This document shows positions 27,458 through 36,640 of a DNA stretch of 64,000 nt, piece after piece. The stretch is taken from assembly GCA_965214955.1 (NCBI GenBank), contig CBDCCU010000010.1, positions 310,001-374,000 of the forward strand. The letters run 5' to 3'. The notes under the pieces were generated by a model that saw only the letters and a program-made list of their open reading frames with translations, was not told where the DNA came from and searched no databases. Origin of the DNA: Aliikangiella sp965214955 (GTDB lineage: Bacteria; Pseudomonadota; Gammaproteobacteria; Enterobacterales; Kangiellaceae). Each line of letters begins with the position of its first letter. Within the stretch, counting starts at the first letter, position 1. The position numbers and the translations under genes were made by a program.

Positions 27458-27670
27458 TTAGGTAACTGCTTTATTACGCTTCGAATATTTTTCAATAATT
27501 GCAAAAATAAAACTTAAACCAATTACTGCAAAATAGATCTGGAAAGGGTATTTTTCAAATAAGCTCTCCTCTGGATAAAGTCCAAAAATATAGGCTTGCA
27601 AAGCAACTGCGGTTGAAACAATAAAAAAATACTGGCAAAAGGATGCAAAAAGCATTTTCTTTTCACTCAT
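27458..27670 (-). CDS. Small membrane protein, unknown function
   Basis: The 70-residue protein has two hydrophobic helices (about 8-28 and 42-60) and a basic C-terminal end (KYSKRNK). The ATG is preceded by AGGAG nine bases upstream, a good ribosome site. No family recognised. It ends directly at the terminator shared with the S41 gene and follows another small membrane gene in the same direction. Confidence 0.6.
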   Translation of the reverse strand: MSEKKMLFASFCQYFFIVSTAVALQAYIFGLYPEESLFEKYPFQIYFAVIGLSFIFAIIEKYSKRNKAVT

Positions 27671-27703
27671 GTAAATCTACTCCTAATGAAATATTGTCAC
27701 TTA

Positions 27704-27997
27704 TTATTTTTTTATCATTAACTTAGCTAATATATCGACTCTTCGATTGATATTTGAATATTTATTATCCATAGAGATCGATAAAAGCAATAATAATCCA
27801 GTAAAAATAAAACCTCTTCCTTCAAATAGATTCAATTCTAAAAACAAATTCGCAAAAAATATTAAAGCTAAAGTAGATATAAAGTTAATCATTCCCAGGT
27901 AAGGTGATGGTTTAAGGGATTCTAGCTCTTTAATTAACTCGCTTGTCTGCATATTTTCATGTTCTTCAATCATTGTGTTAGCTTGACTATTTTCCAT
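27704..27997 (-). CDS. Small membrane protein, unknown function
   Basis: A 97-residue protein with an acidic soluble N terminus (ENSQANTMIEEHENM) and two membrane helices (about 33-53 and 58-76), then a polar tail. The ATG at 27997 has AGGAAG seven bases upstream, so I prefer it to the longer frame opening at 28057, which would overlap the preceding gene. No family recognised. It may form an operon with the lipoprotein gene upstream and the 70-residue protein downstream. Confidence 0.6.
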   Translation of the reverse strand: MENSQANTMIEEHENMQTSELIKELESLKPSPYLGMINFISTLALIFFANLFLELNLFEGRGFIFTGLLLLLSISMDNKYSNINRRVDILAKLMIKK

Positions 27998-28025
27998 ATG
28001 TATTCTTCCTACTATTTTTAGTTTA

Positions 28026-29969
28026 TTAATACTTACTACTAAACTCAATACGTCCAAAATCTTCAGTATTTGGCACGCCTAATTCATACTCACAATCATC
28101 ACCAATGGTTAAACTATCACTATTATCACGCGCTTGTAAGCAACTTTCATCACTAAATTTAACCAGTACCAATTGAGAAACTAAACGATCAAGATCGTTA
28201 GAAAACGCTTGTCTTATTTTGCCGTTTTCATCAATGGTTAATTCCCTAGCACGACCGACAGGATAACCATTTTGTGAAAGCTCATTAATAGTAAAGGCTT
28301 GATTAATTTGTGTGGTTTGTTCCCCAAAAACAACCCCTAAATCTAAATTTTCAGCGCCGTTATCAAGCATAATATCTAAGTTTAATTCTGGAGAAATTAA
28401 AATTAACTCACCTGATTCAGCAAAGTTCATTAGTGCATATTGATGTCCTAAATGGCTTGCCATACCATTGACAATATTTAAAGGCTCGTCATTAAGCTCT
28501 AAAAATAATGCCCATTGGTTATCTGCATTATTATCTTTTACAAAGAAAAAACTCAAGCTATGTGAGTCACCTAAATTATCAAAAACACTCATAGTCAATG
28601 AGTGGTTAAATGTGTACGACAACCTTCCATCAAATTCAGCAACATCCAGCGAAGCACTAGTTTTACTTAAGTTGATTGATAGCTCTATATTACTAGATTC
28701 TTTAGATGATCCAGAAGTTAAAGGCAAGCTGATGCTCTCAAGTTCTTGCAAGCTTCCACTAAGCTCGGGGATAGTTTCATTTAATGCAGTTAATGCTAAT
28801 AGCTTTTCGTTGTCTACATTAATAATTTGATTGTTAATATCTGTACGATACTGGTTATCTTTAGTAACAGAGTATTCTTCAGCGTTCTCAGAGTTTTTCA
28901 ATAGCAAATAATCTTCTCCTTCAACACTTATCGTAAATGGAAAATAATGCTCTGTTAAATTTTCAAACTCAAACTGATAAACAATCAATTCACTAAAACT
29001 TCCAAGATCAGCTTCACCGACCAAAGGGTTAGTTTGCTCATTGCGTTCAACAGAGTCAGTGTTTTCTAAAATGGTTAAATCTTGTGGATTTACAAAATGT
29101 GCTAATGCAATTTTTCCTAATGCAATCGATCCTTGCTCTTCATAATACGCCTGCACAACTCCCACATTAGATATTTGCCAAAATTGCAGTGCAAACCCAT
29201 CAATATTTGATGGAATCACTAGAGGTAAGGTTGCAGATAAGCTAGTAGCAGTAACAGTACCATCAGAATTAACTGGAAAAACTTTTAGGCTTTCGTTAAA
29301 TCGGTTAACCACTTCACCCGATCTTAAGCGGTAGAAAGAGCCAATTCGAGTGAATCGATTAGCACCAGCTTGTTCTTGAGGTTGCGTAATGAAATACCCT
29401 TTTCCTTTTGCTCTTATTCTCAAAGACAAATCTAAGAAACCAGATTCATCCTCATAAGTATTATGACTAAAATTTAAGATCAGTTTTTCAGGCAGGGTTT
29501 CATCATTTAATGATGCGAGTGATAATGACATTTTCGCGGCATGACTAGTGCGAGATAAATCTAGCTCGCCACTGGCTGTAAATGCTAATAATGAGTCGTC
29601 ACTAGTATCACCAAGAATACCATAATCATCCATTGGTAATATCTGCCCATCAACAGAAACTCTTATTTCCCATGTGCGAGATGAAGCTTCGGCGAGAGCA
29701 AAAAATATTGATACAAAAAAATCATTTTTATCATTATCAAACGCTCTAAAATTACTTCTATAAACCAAAATAGAATCAGAAAGTGCTTCATAAGAAGTTA
29801 AATCAATATTTTGAGCTGTTTCGTCAACATCGTTGCTAGGCAGTTTTACCGAAACATCAATAGGGATTGCTTTGGAATTATCGATTTGATTAGGTGACTC
29901 ATCATCGAAGCAACCGATTAGAAAAACCAAGCAAAAACCCAAAATAGCACTAGCAGAAATATTATTCAT
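28026..29969 (-). CDS. Large predicted lipoprotein, unknown function
   Basis: This 647-residue protein starts with a lipoprotein signal and lipobox LIGC (Cys about residue 20), followed by an acidic linker. The body is beta-rich and built of irregular repeats with LTS...LS, ILPMDDYG and similar strands. It has a late Cys pair (ESCLQARDN; DDCEYELG) that could form a disulphide. It is Asp/Glu/Ser/Asn-rich like many marine surface proteins. I do not recognise a domain. It heads a run of three envelope genes (29969 down to 27458). Confidence 0.6.
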   Translation of the reverse strand: MNNISASAILGFCLVFLIGCFDDESPNQIDNSKAIPIDVSVKLPSNDVDETAQNIDLTSYEALSDSILVYRSNFRAFDNDKNDFFVSIFFALAEASSRTWEIRVSVDGQILPMDDYGILGDTSDDSLLAFTASGELDLSRTSHAAKMSLSLASLNDETLPEKLILNFSHNTYEDESGFLDLSLRIRAKGKGYFITQPQEQAGANRFTRIGSFYRLRSGEVVNRFNESLKVFPVNSDGTVTATSLSATLPLVIPSNIDGFALQFWQISNVGVVQAYYEEQGSIALGKIALAHFVNPQDLTILENTDSVERNEQTNPLVGEADLGSFSELIVYQFEFENLTEHYFPFTISVEGEDYLLLKNSENAEEYSVTKDNQYRTDINNQIINVDNEKLLALTALNETIPELSGSLQELESISLPLTSGSSKESSNIELSINLSKTSASLDVAEFDGRLSYTFNHSLTMSVFDNLGDSHSLSFFFVKDNNADNQWALFLELNDEPLNIVNGMASHLGHQYALMNFAESGELILISPELNLDIMLDNGAENLDLGVVFGEQTTQINQAFTINELSQNGYPVGRARELTIDENGKIRQAFSNDLDRLVSQLVLVKFSDESCLQARDNSDSLTIGDDCEYELGVPNTEDFGRIEFSSKY

Positions 29970-30081
29970 TACTTTATCCCTGTATTATTATTTGGTTATT
30001 GATCTAATAATAGACAAATCAATAAATAAAACCAATCAATTGACTTTACTATTTTGAGTTTTTATTTCGATTCTGTTGATT

Positions 30082-31626
30082 CTAGTGACTTGTCCCCCGC
30101 TCATAATGGGTTTTGTTATACACATTATATTTACCCGATGGTTTTTTCATGGGAATGCGCTTTATCTCTTTTAGTGTATCGGCATCATAAACAATAACCG
30201 CACCATCCATATCCCAAATAGATAAAAGGGCGTATTTGCCATCTTTAGTGTATTCAATATGCGCTGCTGTTTTACCTGGCTCTGGCTGTAAAGTTTTAAC
30301 AATTTCTAGTGTGGACTTATCAATCACATGAATTTTGTCTTTATTGGGGCCAAAAAACACATCAGCCCAAGCATACTTGCTGCCTTCGTGACTTCGCATA
30401 AAAAAGCCTGGCCCTTCAGTTTTTAAGGTTTTAACCGTTTTCCATGTTTTCATATCAATCACGCTGACTTCGCCTTTACTTAAATTAGGTGAAGCCAGCA
30501 CTTCGGTGCCTTGATAATCCCAAGTGATCCCTGAGCCTAAATGCGGCAATCCATGAAGATCAATATTTGACACTAACTTTCCAGTATCTAAATTAATCAC
30601 TTTACCAGTTAAATCTTTTTGCCTGCCTTTACTGTTGGCAGGGCGAGAAGCGCCAATCACCAATGAGTAATCTTGGTTAAAGAAAAAGTCATCTAAGTAG
30701 TCTTGTAACTTCACTTTACGGGCATTAAATTTTTTATCACCCGTATAAGGAATTTCCCAAATTTCGGTAAAATCTTTCATCGCCGCGACAAAACTGCCAC
30801 GCGTTGGCGCAGTATAAACCGCACTCACTCGCGAGCTTTTACCTGCATCATTTTTGGCATCAATTATTTTAATTAGCGATAAATCGTGTGCGTCTAATAG
30901 CACAATGTTGTTAGGTAAATAATTGCCCACAGCAACGGTTTTTCCATCATAAGACATCGCCGCATTGCGCGTATTGATTCCTGCTCTTACCTCGGCAACA
31001 GTTTTTAAATGATAAATATCAAATTTTGAAATCCAACCATCGCGACTAGCAAAATAAACAAAGCGTCCATCGGGTGAATATTTAGGCCCGCCATGCACGG
31101 CAAATCGCGTTTTAAAACGGTGGATAGGAATAAAAGTATCACCATCGAGCAAAGTTGCATGATGATCACCCGTTTCTACCACAATAAATAAATTTTGCAT
31201 ATCAGCCTTAAAAATCGGCTTATTTGATAATTTAGATTGATCAAAATGATCGATGCGAGTAGAGGCAATATGCTTTGCGTTCCAAACAGGTTTAGTTTTA
31301 GGTTTGGTGTAGATAAAGCTTGCAATATTTTCGACTTGTTGATCGTTTAGCACTTCACTAAATGCGGGCATTTGAGTAAGCGCACGTCCGTTTTTTATAA
31401 CATCAATCGCTGCTTTTTTTCGGGTGCGACTTAAGTTATCAGGCAGTAACGCAGGCCCAATTCCGCCTAATCGCGTTTCACCATGACAACTAGCACAATG
31501 CTTTACATAATCTGCTTGACCTTGATGTTCACTGGTAAATGCAACAGCATTATTATTGATTGACATTACACCAAGCAAAAATAATCCCGCACTAAAAAAT
31601 GCGCTAAATTTATTGATAATTTTCAT
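30082..31626 (-). CDS. nirN: Dihydro-heme d1 dehydrogenase NirN (cytochrome c plus d1 propeller)
   Basis: A periplasmic protein of 514 residues from ATG 31626, which has TTAGGA eight bases upstream (the longer frame overlaps nirJ). It has a signal peptide to about residue 29, a cytochrome c domain with CASCH (44-48) and axial-ligand region MPAF, then an eight-bladed d1 propeller. The blade sequences TRNAAMSYDGKTVAVGNYLP and SRVSAVYTAPTRGSFVAAMKD fit NirN rather than the nitrite reductase NirS. NirN oxidises dihydro-heme d1 in the last step of d1 synthesis. Its place at the end of the nir operon supports this. Confidence 0.85.
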   Translation of the reverse strand: MKIINKFSAFFSAGLFLLGVMSINNNAVAFTSEHQGQADYVKHCASCHGETRLGGIGPALLPDNLSRTRKKAAIDVIKNGRALTQMPAFSEVLNDQQVENIASFIYTKPKTKPVWNAKHIASTRIDHFDQSKLSNKPIFKADMQNLFIVVETGDHHATLLDGDTFIPIHRFKTRFAVHGGPKYSPDGRFVYFASRDGWISKFDIYHLKTVAEVRAGINTRNAAMSYDGKTVAVGNYLPNNIVLLDAHDLSLIKIIDAKNDAGKSSRVSAVYTAPTRGSFVAAMKDFTEIWEIPYTGDKKFNARKVKLQDYLDDFFFNQDYSLVIGASRPANSKGRQKDLTGKVINLDTGKLVSNIDLHGLPHLGSGITWDYQGTEVLASPNLSKGEVSVIDMKTWKTVKTLKTEGPGFFMRSHEGSKYAWADVFFGPNKDKIHVIDKSTLEIVKTLQPEPGKTAAHIEYTKDGKYALLSIWDMDGAVIVYDADTLKEIKRIPMKKPSGKYNVYNKTHYERGTSH

Positions 31627-31636
31627 TATTTTTTTC

Positions 31637-32884
31637 CTAACTGGCATCCACAACTTTTAAGTTGTCTTGCTGAATTTTTTGATTCATCTTTTTAGCTTCT
31701 TTGCCTTTTGCATAAGGCACTACTTGAATTCTTTCGGCTTCATTCTTAATCCCAAGCTCGTCATCAAGTAAGTAGCAAGCTGGATCTTCTTGCCAAGGAT
31801 CACCCGTTAATTGATAGGCTCTTACACGCGTGTTACCACCACAAACGTTTTTAAACTCACAAAGTCCGCAGCGCCCCTTTAGCGGACGCTCTTCCATTTT
31901 TAGTCCCGCCATTAGCGGCTCGCTGGTATCGCTCCAAATATCTGAAAATTTACGGGTTTTAACATTACCTAAGTTGTAGTTCCACCAAAAAGTGTCGGGG
32001 TGAACTTCACCTAAGTTATCAATATTGGCAATGTTTTTGCCTGTAGAGTTTCCACCCCATTGAATTAATCGCTCATGAATAAATTCTTTAAGTTCTGGTT
32101 TATGTTTTTCTACCCATTGTAAAAAATAAACACCATCGGCATCGTTATTACCCGTTACAAATTCAATTTCGCGATCTGTTCCTAGTCGTTTCCAAGCTTC
32201 ATCAAAAATAAAATCCATTGAACGACGTGTCATTTGATGAACCACATCGTCACCACGATTTTTATTGCCACGACCAGAATAATTAAGATGTGACAGATAA
32301 AATTTATCCACTTTATGTTCATCTACCAAATCTAAAATTTTAGGCAATTCTTTTTCATTATCTTTGGTTAAAGTAAAACGCAATCCTACTTTTATGCCGC
32401 GCTCTTGGCATAATTTAATCGCATGCATCGACTTATCAAAAGCGCCGTCCATTTGTCTAAACTCATCATGGGTTTTGCCAATGCCGTCGATACTAATGCC
32501 TAAATAGTTAAAGCCAGTTGCGGCTAATTTATCGACATTCGATTCATCAATAAGCGTGCCATTAGTTGATAGCCCAACATAAAAACCAAGTTCTTTAGCA
32601 CGGTTAGAAATTTCATAAATATCAGGACGCAAAAGTGGCTCTCCGCCTGATAAAATTAATGCGGGCACTTTGTAACCTTTAAGATCATCTAAAGTTTCAA
32701 AAACTTGCTCAGTTGAAAGCTCCCCAGGAAAGTCTGTATCAGCACTAATAGAGTAACAATGTTTACAACATAAATTACAACGGCGAATTAAATTCCATAT
32801 AACCACAGGGCCTGGTGGTTTTCTTAATGGACGAGTATTTTCTGGTGCCGCTAATGCGTGCATAAACTGAGTCACTCTAAACAT
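31637..32884 (-). CDS. nirJ: Heme d1 biosynthesis radical SAM protein NirJ
   Basis: NirJ replaces two propionate side chains with oxo groups during heme d1 synthesis. From ATG 32884 (GAGAGG site just upstream; the family begins MxR.) the protein is 415 residues. The radical SAM cluster motif CX3CX2C is Cys36, Cys40, Cys43 (IRRCNLCCKHCYS), followed by SGGEPLLRPD. A C-terminal SPASM-like Cys set (CGLCEFKNVCGGN...CYL) binds a second cluster. NirJ lies between nirH and nirN; nirE, often found here in Pseudomonas, is missing. Confidence 0.92.
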   Translation of the reverse strand: MFRVTQFMHALAAPENTRPLRKPPGPVVIWNLIRRCNLCCKHCYSISADTDFPGELSTEQVFETLDDLKGYKVPALILSGGEPLLRPDIYEISNRAKELGFYVGLSTNGTLIDESNVDKLAATGFNYLGISIDGIGKTHDEFRQMDGAFDKSMHAIKLCQERGIKVGLRFTLTKDNEKELPKILDLVDEHKVDKFYLSHLNYSGRGNKNRGDDVVHQMTRRSMDFIFDEAWKRLGTDREIEFVTGNNDADGVYFLQWVEKHKPELKEFIHERLIQWGGNSTGKNIANIDNLGEVHPDTFWWNYNLGNVKTRKFSDIWSDTSEPLMAGLKMEERPLKGRCGLCEFKNVCGGNTRVRAYQLTGDPWQEDPACYLLDDELGIKNEAERIQVVPYAKGKEAKKMNQKIQQDNLKVVDAS

Positions 32885-32927
32885 GGTAACCTCTCTATCA
32901 GTGATGAGCCTTTTTAAGCTCAATAAG

Positions 32928-33395
32928 TTAAATTCTTAATCCAGTTTTCTTTAAAATTTTAGTGCTTTTTAATGCGGTAAATTGCCTGCAATGTGCTTTA
33001 ACTAAATTTTCAACTTCTGCCATTTTTTGCTTGGCTTCCTCTTCGGATTTACCATGCACCATAGCAAAAAGATTATATGGCCAATCTGGCAAGTGGCGCG
33101 GGCGTCGATAACAATGACTTACAAAATCGAGTTGTCCAACCATTGCACCAACTTCATCAATATGCGCATCATCAACGTCCCAAACAGTCATTAAGTTAAA
33201 AGTATAGCCTAAAGCAAAATGATTAGGCACAGCGCCTATTCTGCGGATCATTTTTTTTTGCTTCATTTTATCAAGTGCAACAAACAAGGCTTGTTGGCTA
33301 ATTCCTAGCTCGCTAGCAATTGCTTGATAAGGCGACTCGCAAATTGGTAATCCCGTTTGGGTGAGTTCAATAATTTTTTGTTCTAGCTCATTCAT
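32928..33395 (-). CDS. nirH: Siroheme decarboxylase subunit, NirH-type (AsnC-like)
   Basis: A 155-residue AsnC/Lrp-like protein: N-terminal HTH (YQAIASELGISQQALF), then RRIGAVPNHF.LGYTFN and CYRRPRHLPDWPYNLFAMVHGKS. The four NirD/L/G/H-type proteins together decarboxylate siroheme to 12,18-didecarboxysiroheme. This one belongs to the subtype with the CYRRPR...WPYNLF motif. The NirH name rests on position (last of four before nirJ, as in Pseudomonas). The subtype is seen; the exact letter is inferred. Confidence 0.75.
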   Translation of the reverse strand: MNELEQKIIELTQTGLPICESPYQAIASELGISQQALFVALDKMKQKKMIRRIGAVPNHFALGYTFNLMTVWDVDDAHIDEVGAMVGQLDFVSHCYRRPRHLPDWPYNLFAMVHGKSEEEAKQKMAEVENLVKAHCRQFTALKSTKILKKTGLRI

Positions 33396-33405
33396 AATGT
33401 CAATC

Positions 33406-33897
33406 TTAAGCCCTTAAAATGAGCTTAACGTAAAACTCTTTCTCTTTTGGACAATTAATCCCAGGACAACCTGTTTCAGCCACAATAGCATCAAACTCAT
33501 CATTCACTAATTGCTCGCTTTTGGCGGCTAAAACAAACCACATATTCCATTGATTTTCGCGCAGATAATTATGTGCAACCGACTGGCGAGCATTAACCAG
33601 CTCAGCCACTTCATCAATGCGATTTTCTGGAACAGCTAAAGCACATAAAGAAAAATGCCCCTTGGCTTTACTAATATCAAATAAAGGGCCAAAGCGGGTT
33701 AGAACGCCGCTTTCTCTTAACCGATTAACCGTTTCGATCACTTCTTGCTCAGTGCTATTTAGCTCTTGTGCAATTTCAATAAAAGGGCGCTCTACTAGTG
33801 GCAAGTCGAGTTGCAAGCGATTAATTAACGCTTTTTCAAAGTTGGTTAAATCAACTTTTTGTTGTAGAAGCTTGGTTCTTTTTAAATTATTTTTCAT
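33406..33897 (-). CDS. nirG: Siroheme decarboxylase subunit, NirG-type (AsnC-like)
   Basis: A 163-residue protein of the other AsnC-like subtype, marked by HNYLRENQWNMWFVLAA and a C-terminal CPKEKEFYVKL. The long open frame begins at 33972, inside the preceding gene, with a spurious hydrophobic leader. The ATG at 33897 aligns with the family start and leaves an 11-bp overlap with the previous gene. It acts with the other NirDLGH subunits in siroheme decarboxylation. Naming as NirG rests on gene order. Confidence 0.75.
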   Translation of the reverse strand: MKNNLKRTKLLQQKVDLTNFEKALINRLQLDLPLVERPFIEIAQELNSTEQEVIETVNRLRESGVLTRFGPLFDISKAKGHFSLCALAVPENRIDEVAELVNARQSVAHNYLRENQWNMWFVLAAKSEQLVNDEFDAIVAETGCPGINCPKEKEFYVKLILRA

Positions 33898-34363
33898 AGC
33901 GCGCGCCAGTTTGTTTAAATTTTCGGGTGCTAAATAACACGTTATGAGGATAATCAATATTATGTGTTTCAATAATAGCGTTTAAACACCCTAAAACTTC
34001 ATCGCGCGATTTTCCGTGGATCATAGTAAATAAATTATATGGCCAATGCGGTAATCGTCTTGGTCTTTTATAACAAAGGGTAACTCGCTTTTCTTTAGCA
34101 AACTTCTCACCTGCTTTGTCAACAACATCACTTGGCACATTCCAAACAACCATTGCATTAGATTGATAGCCTACACGGTGATGATTAACCACCATACCAA
34201 AGCGTTTAGTTGTACCTTTATTTAGCGCATCATTTAAAAATTCAATGACTTGTTCTTCGCTTAAATCAAATTGCTCAGCAAGTGCCTGATAAGGGCGCTC
34301 ACAAATGGGTAAGCCTTTAGCAATTTGATTGAGTAAATCGGTTTGTTGTTGCGGTGTTATCAT
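33887..34363 (-). CDS. nirL: Siroheme decarboxylase subunit, NirL-type (AsnC-like)
   Basis: A 158-residue AsnC-like protein of the CYKRPRRLPHWPYNLFTMIHGKS subtype, with an N-terminal HTH (YQALAEQFDLSEEQVIEFL) and KRFGMVVNHHRVGYQSNAMVVW. It works with the paired subtype proteins on siroheme. The end overlaps nirG by 11 bp. The NirL name follows the F-D-L-G-H-J order. A tree would be needed to decide L versus G. Confidence 0.75.
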   Translation of the reverse strand: MITPQQQTDLLNQIAKGLPICERPYQALAEQFDLSEEQVIEFLNDALNKGTTKRFGMVVNHHRVGYQSNAMVVWNVPSDVVDKAGEKFAKEKRVTLCYKRPRRLPHWPYNLFTMIHGKSRDEVLGCLNAIIETHNIDYPHNVLFSTRKFKQTGARYEK

Positions 34364-34379
34364 TATTATTTTTTACATC

Positions 34380-34883
34380 CTATAGGGGAAAAGCTAAATC
34401 AATGTAGTAGCTTTTTTCCATGGGCAAATTAAGCAGCTCACACTCACTTTTTTCAGTGAGTTTTTGCAATACATTCTCTAAAGACTTTTTATCAACCGCA
34501 GTCACCACAAACCAAAGATTAAATTCATGTTCACGTTCATAGTTGTGATTAACTTCTTTAAAAACATTAACAATTTCAGCCACTTCTTCAATACGAGCAG
34601 GCGGCACTTTTAGCGCTGCAAGCGTGCTAGCCCCCATTTTTTTATGACTATTGACTCCGCCGAAACGACTGATCACTTTTTGCTGAGATAAAAACTGTAA
34701 TCGACTAATCACCTTTTGTTCGGTTAAACCTAAATGCTCAGCAATTTTTGCAAACGGTTTTTCACAAATAGGAAAGTCTTTTTGTGTGGCATTTAATATT
34801 TTTTTATCAAGTTCACTCAGCTCAATAACAGACAAAGCTTCTTTATGAGTTGAATTAATTTTTAACGCAGTATTGGTCATCAT
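34380..34883 (-). CDS. nirD: Siroheme decarboxylase subunit, NirD-type (AsnC-like)
   Basis: A 167-residue AsnC-like protein with the HNYEREHEFNLWFVVTA motif and the C-terminal ending LPMEKSYYIDLAFPL, which resembles the LPLLEDY.IDLGF ending of NirD. The HTH is near residues 37-57 (FAKIAEHLGLTEQKVISRL). Its ATG follows the nirF stop directly, within 1 bp. It probably pairs with NirL; in some bacteria the two are fused as NirDL. Confidence 0.78.
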   Translation of the reverse strand: MMTNTALKINSTHKEALSVIELSELDKKILNATQKDFPICEKPFAKIAEHLGLTEQKVISRLQFLSQQKVISRFGGVNSHKKMGASTLAALKVPPARIEEVAEIVNVFKEVNHNYEREHEFNLWFVVTAVDKKSLENVLQKLTEKSECELLNLPMEKSYYIDLAFPL

Positions 34884-36068
34884 TTATAAGCCAATTTTAT
34901 GCGCGCGATTGGTAAAAAATATACCGCTAGGGCTTTCTGCTTTTAACGTTTTAATTTTTTCTAGGGTTTTAGTGTCATAAATATGCACTTCGTTTTTGTT
35001 TCTTACCGATACCCAAACATGCTCGCCTCTTGGCGTAAATTCCATATGTAGTACACCCTTACCCGCCTCAATGGTTTTTACAATTTTTTGGGTTTGAGCA
35101 TCAATTACTTGTAGCCACTGGTTATCGGGGAAAGCAAAGTTCACCCATATTTGTCTTCCGTCGGGCTGAGCCATAGCAAACACAGGGTTCGACTTCACAT
35201 CAATGCGAGTTTTTTCTTTCCATGTTGCTAAATCTAAAACTAAAAGCTGCTTTTGCCCAATAGCAGGTAAAAAAGCATGATCTCTATTCATTGCCCAGCC
35301 TTCTAAATGGGGCATTTTATACACAGGAAACTTTTTTTCACCCTTACCATAGTGGTTTAAAATACGTTTAGCTTTTAAGTCTTTATCCCATAAATCTACT
35401 AAGGCTAAACCGTCTTCACCAAATAAACCCGCGATATAAAAACGACCATCATCCGACACTAAAGCGTCATACGGCTGACGACCAACATTTTCAATTTGAG
35501 TTATATGAGGTTTTTTAGGATCAGTTAAGTCCACCTTAAAAATATCATCACCCTCAAAAGAGCTATACACAAATTGCTCACCAGGAATATCAACCAAGCC
35601 TACGGTTTTAGAGCGAGTTGATTGATCAACAAAAGCAGGAATATCAGCAACCAAAGATAAATCGTCACTATTAAAAATTTTAACCCCGCCAGGCTCGTAG
35701 TTTGAAACGGCTATATATTTTCCACTTTGAGATATAGCGCCACCAATCGAGTTTCCACCTTGAACAATGCGTTTAACAATTTTACCTTTACGAATATCAA
35801 CTTTGCTTAAACCGCCATCTCTAGCAAAAATATAAGCATAAGCTTGATCACGCGAATAAACGGCAGAAGCATGAGATAAATCACCAAGTCCTTCTACACG
35901 ACACAAAATTTGTTGGTTTGAGTGCTCTACAATTAATAAGCTACCTGTTGCTCGCTCTATAATAATCCCCATGTCGCCAGTGCTTCGCTTGGGATCGCAA
36001 CTTTTGCCTATTGCAGAAAATGAACAAAGAACTAAGCCTAAGCTTATTAGTAAGGTTTTAATTTTCAT
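34884..36068 (-). CDS. nirF: Heme d1 biosynthesis protein NirF
   Basis: NirF is a periplasmic d1-type propeller protein that acts as dehydrogenase at a late step of heme d1 synthesis. At 394 residues it matches family size (Pseudomonas about 392). A signal peptide covers about residues 1-21. Family stretches include AYIFARDGGLSKVDI, GGAISQSGKYIAVSNYEPGG, GRQPYDALVSDDGR, FYIAGLFGEDGLALVDLW and HLEGWAMN. No c-type heme motif is present, unlike NirN and NirS. It sits between the cytochrome gene and nirD. Confidence 0.92.
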   Translation of the reverse strand: MKIKTLLISLGLVLCSFSAIGKSCDPKRSTGDMGIIIERATGSLLIVEHSNQQILCRVEGLGDLSHASAVYSRDQAYAYIFARDGGLSKVDIRKGKIVKRIVQGGNSIGGAISQSGKYIAVSNYEPGGVKIFNSDDLSLVADIPAFVDQSTRSKTVGLVDIPGEQFVYSSFEGDDIFKVDLTDPKKPHITQIENVGRQPYDALVSDDGRFYIAGLFGEDGLALVDLWDKDLKAKRILNHYGKGEKKFPVYKMPHLEGWAMNRDHAFLPAIGQKQLLVLDLATWKEKTRIDVKSNPVFAMAQPDGRQIWVNFAFPDNQWLQVIDAQTQKIVKTIEAGKGVLHMEFTPRGEHVWVSVRNKNEVHIYDTKTLEKIKTLKAESPSGIFFTNRAHKIGL

Positions 36069-36071
36069 TAT

Positions 36072-36569
36072 TTATTGGCCACTAATTGATGATTGAAGTT
36101 TTAACGGTTGCATTGTACTTTCGGGCATAAGATAACTTTGATTAGGAATAACACTTTCAGCAGGTTTTTTGCCAAATTGATAACTTGCTAGTACATTTTT
36201 ATCTGAGAGCAAGTAATCAGCTAAAAAGTTGATTTGCTGATCAGTTAATATGTCTTTCCACGGCGGCATTGGAGTACCTGAGCGCCCATGTTTAATAATT
36301 GTAGTTAAATAAGCTTTTGGCTTGCCTTTAAGGTTTTTCTTTAATAAAGGAGGCCCTAGTCCACCTTGAAGCGTTAGCCCATGACATGAGCCACAGTCTT
36401 GAGTTAACAAGTAAATTAGCTCTTGTTTTTGCTTTTTGTTTAAAGCTTTTAAACTTTCTTTAGCATCGGCATCATAGGCTAGAAAAATCAAAAGAGAACA
36501 AAAAAAATAGAAAGCTACAGTTACTAATGATAGTCGGGTTGCAAGCGATGTCACTCTCCCCATTAACAT
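36072..36569 (-). CDS. nirC: NirC-like c-type cytochrome (cytochrome c55X family)
   Basis: The 165-residue protein has an N-terminal membrane or signal helix (about 12-33) and one heme-binding motif CGSCH (Cys59, Cys62, His63), with the distal GTPMPPW methionine region. This is the small cytochrome encoded before nirF in denitrifier clusters, thought to donate electrons during d1 maturation. It is longer than typical NirC by a C-terminal tail of about 40 residues. First gene of the operon, with an FNR-like site about 64 bp upstream. Confidence 0.8.
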   Translation of the reverse strand: MLMGRVTSLATRLSLVTVAFYFFCSLLIFLAYDADAKESLKALNKKQKQELIYLLTQDCGSCHGLTLQGGLGPPLLKKNLKGKPKAYLTTIIKHGRSGTPMPPWKDILTDQQINFLADYLLSDKNVLASYQFGKKPAESVIPNQSYLMPESTMQPLKLQSSISGQ

Positions 36570-36626
36570 AAATCCAGTTTTTTATTGACCTTGTGCGATA
36601 TTATAATTAGCTACACAAGCAAGTTT

Positions 36627-36640
36627 TTGATATGGATCAG
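36627..36640 (-). promoter_or_regulatory. FNR/DNR-like binding site upstream of the heme d1 operon
   Basis: TTGAT-atgg-ATCAG matches the FNR/ANR/DNR consensus TTGAT-N4-ATCAA at nine of ten defined positions. Its centre is 64 bp upstream of the nirC ATG, so activation from the usual -41.5 position would give a leader of about 23 bases. Oxygen- or NO-responsive control of nir operons by FNR/DNR proteins is established. Use of this site is inferred. Confidence 0.65.

Noticed and set aside
27704..28057. Longer start for the 97-residue membrane protein
   Set aside because: The extra 20 residues have no ribosome site and overlap the lipoprotein gene; ATG 27997 follows AGGAAG.
30082..31653. Nitrite reductase NirS
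   Set aside because: The blade sequences (TRNAAMSYDGK; SRVSAVYTAP) and position fit NirN; NirS-specific residues are not evident.
33887..33972. N-terminal hydrophobic leader on NirG
   Set aside because: It comes from reading inside nirL in another frame; the family starts at ATG 33897.
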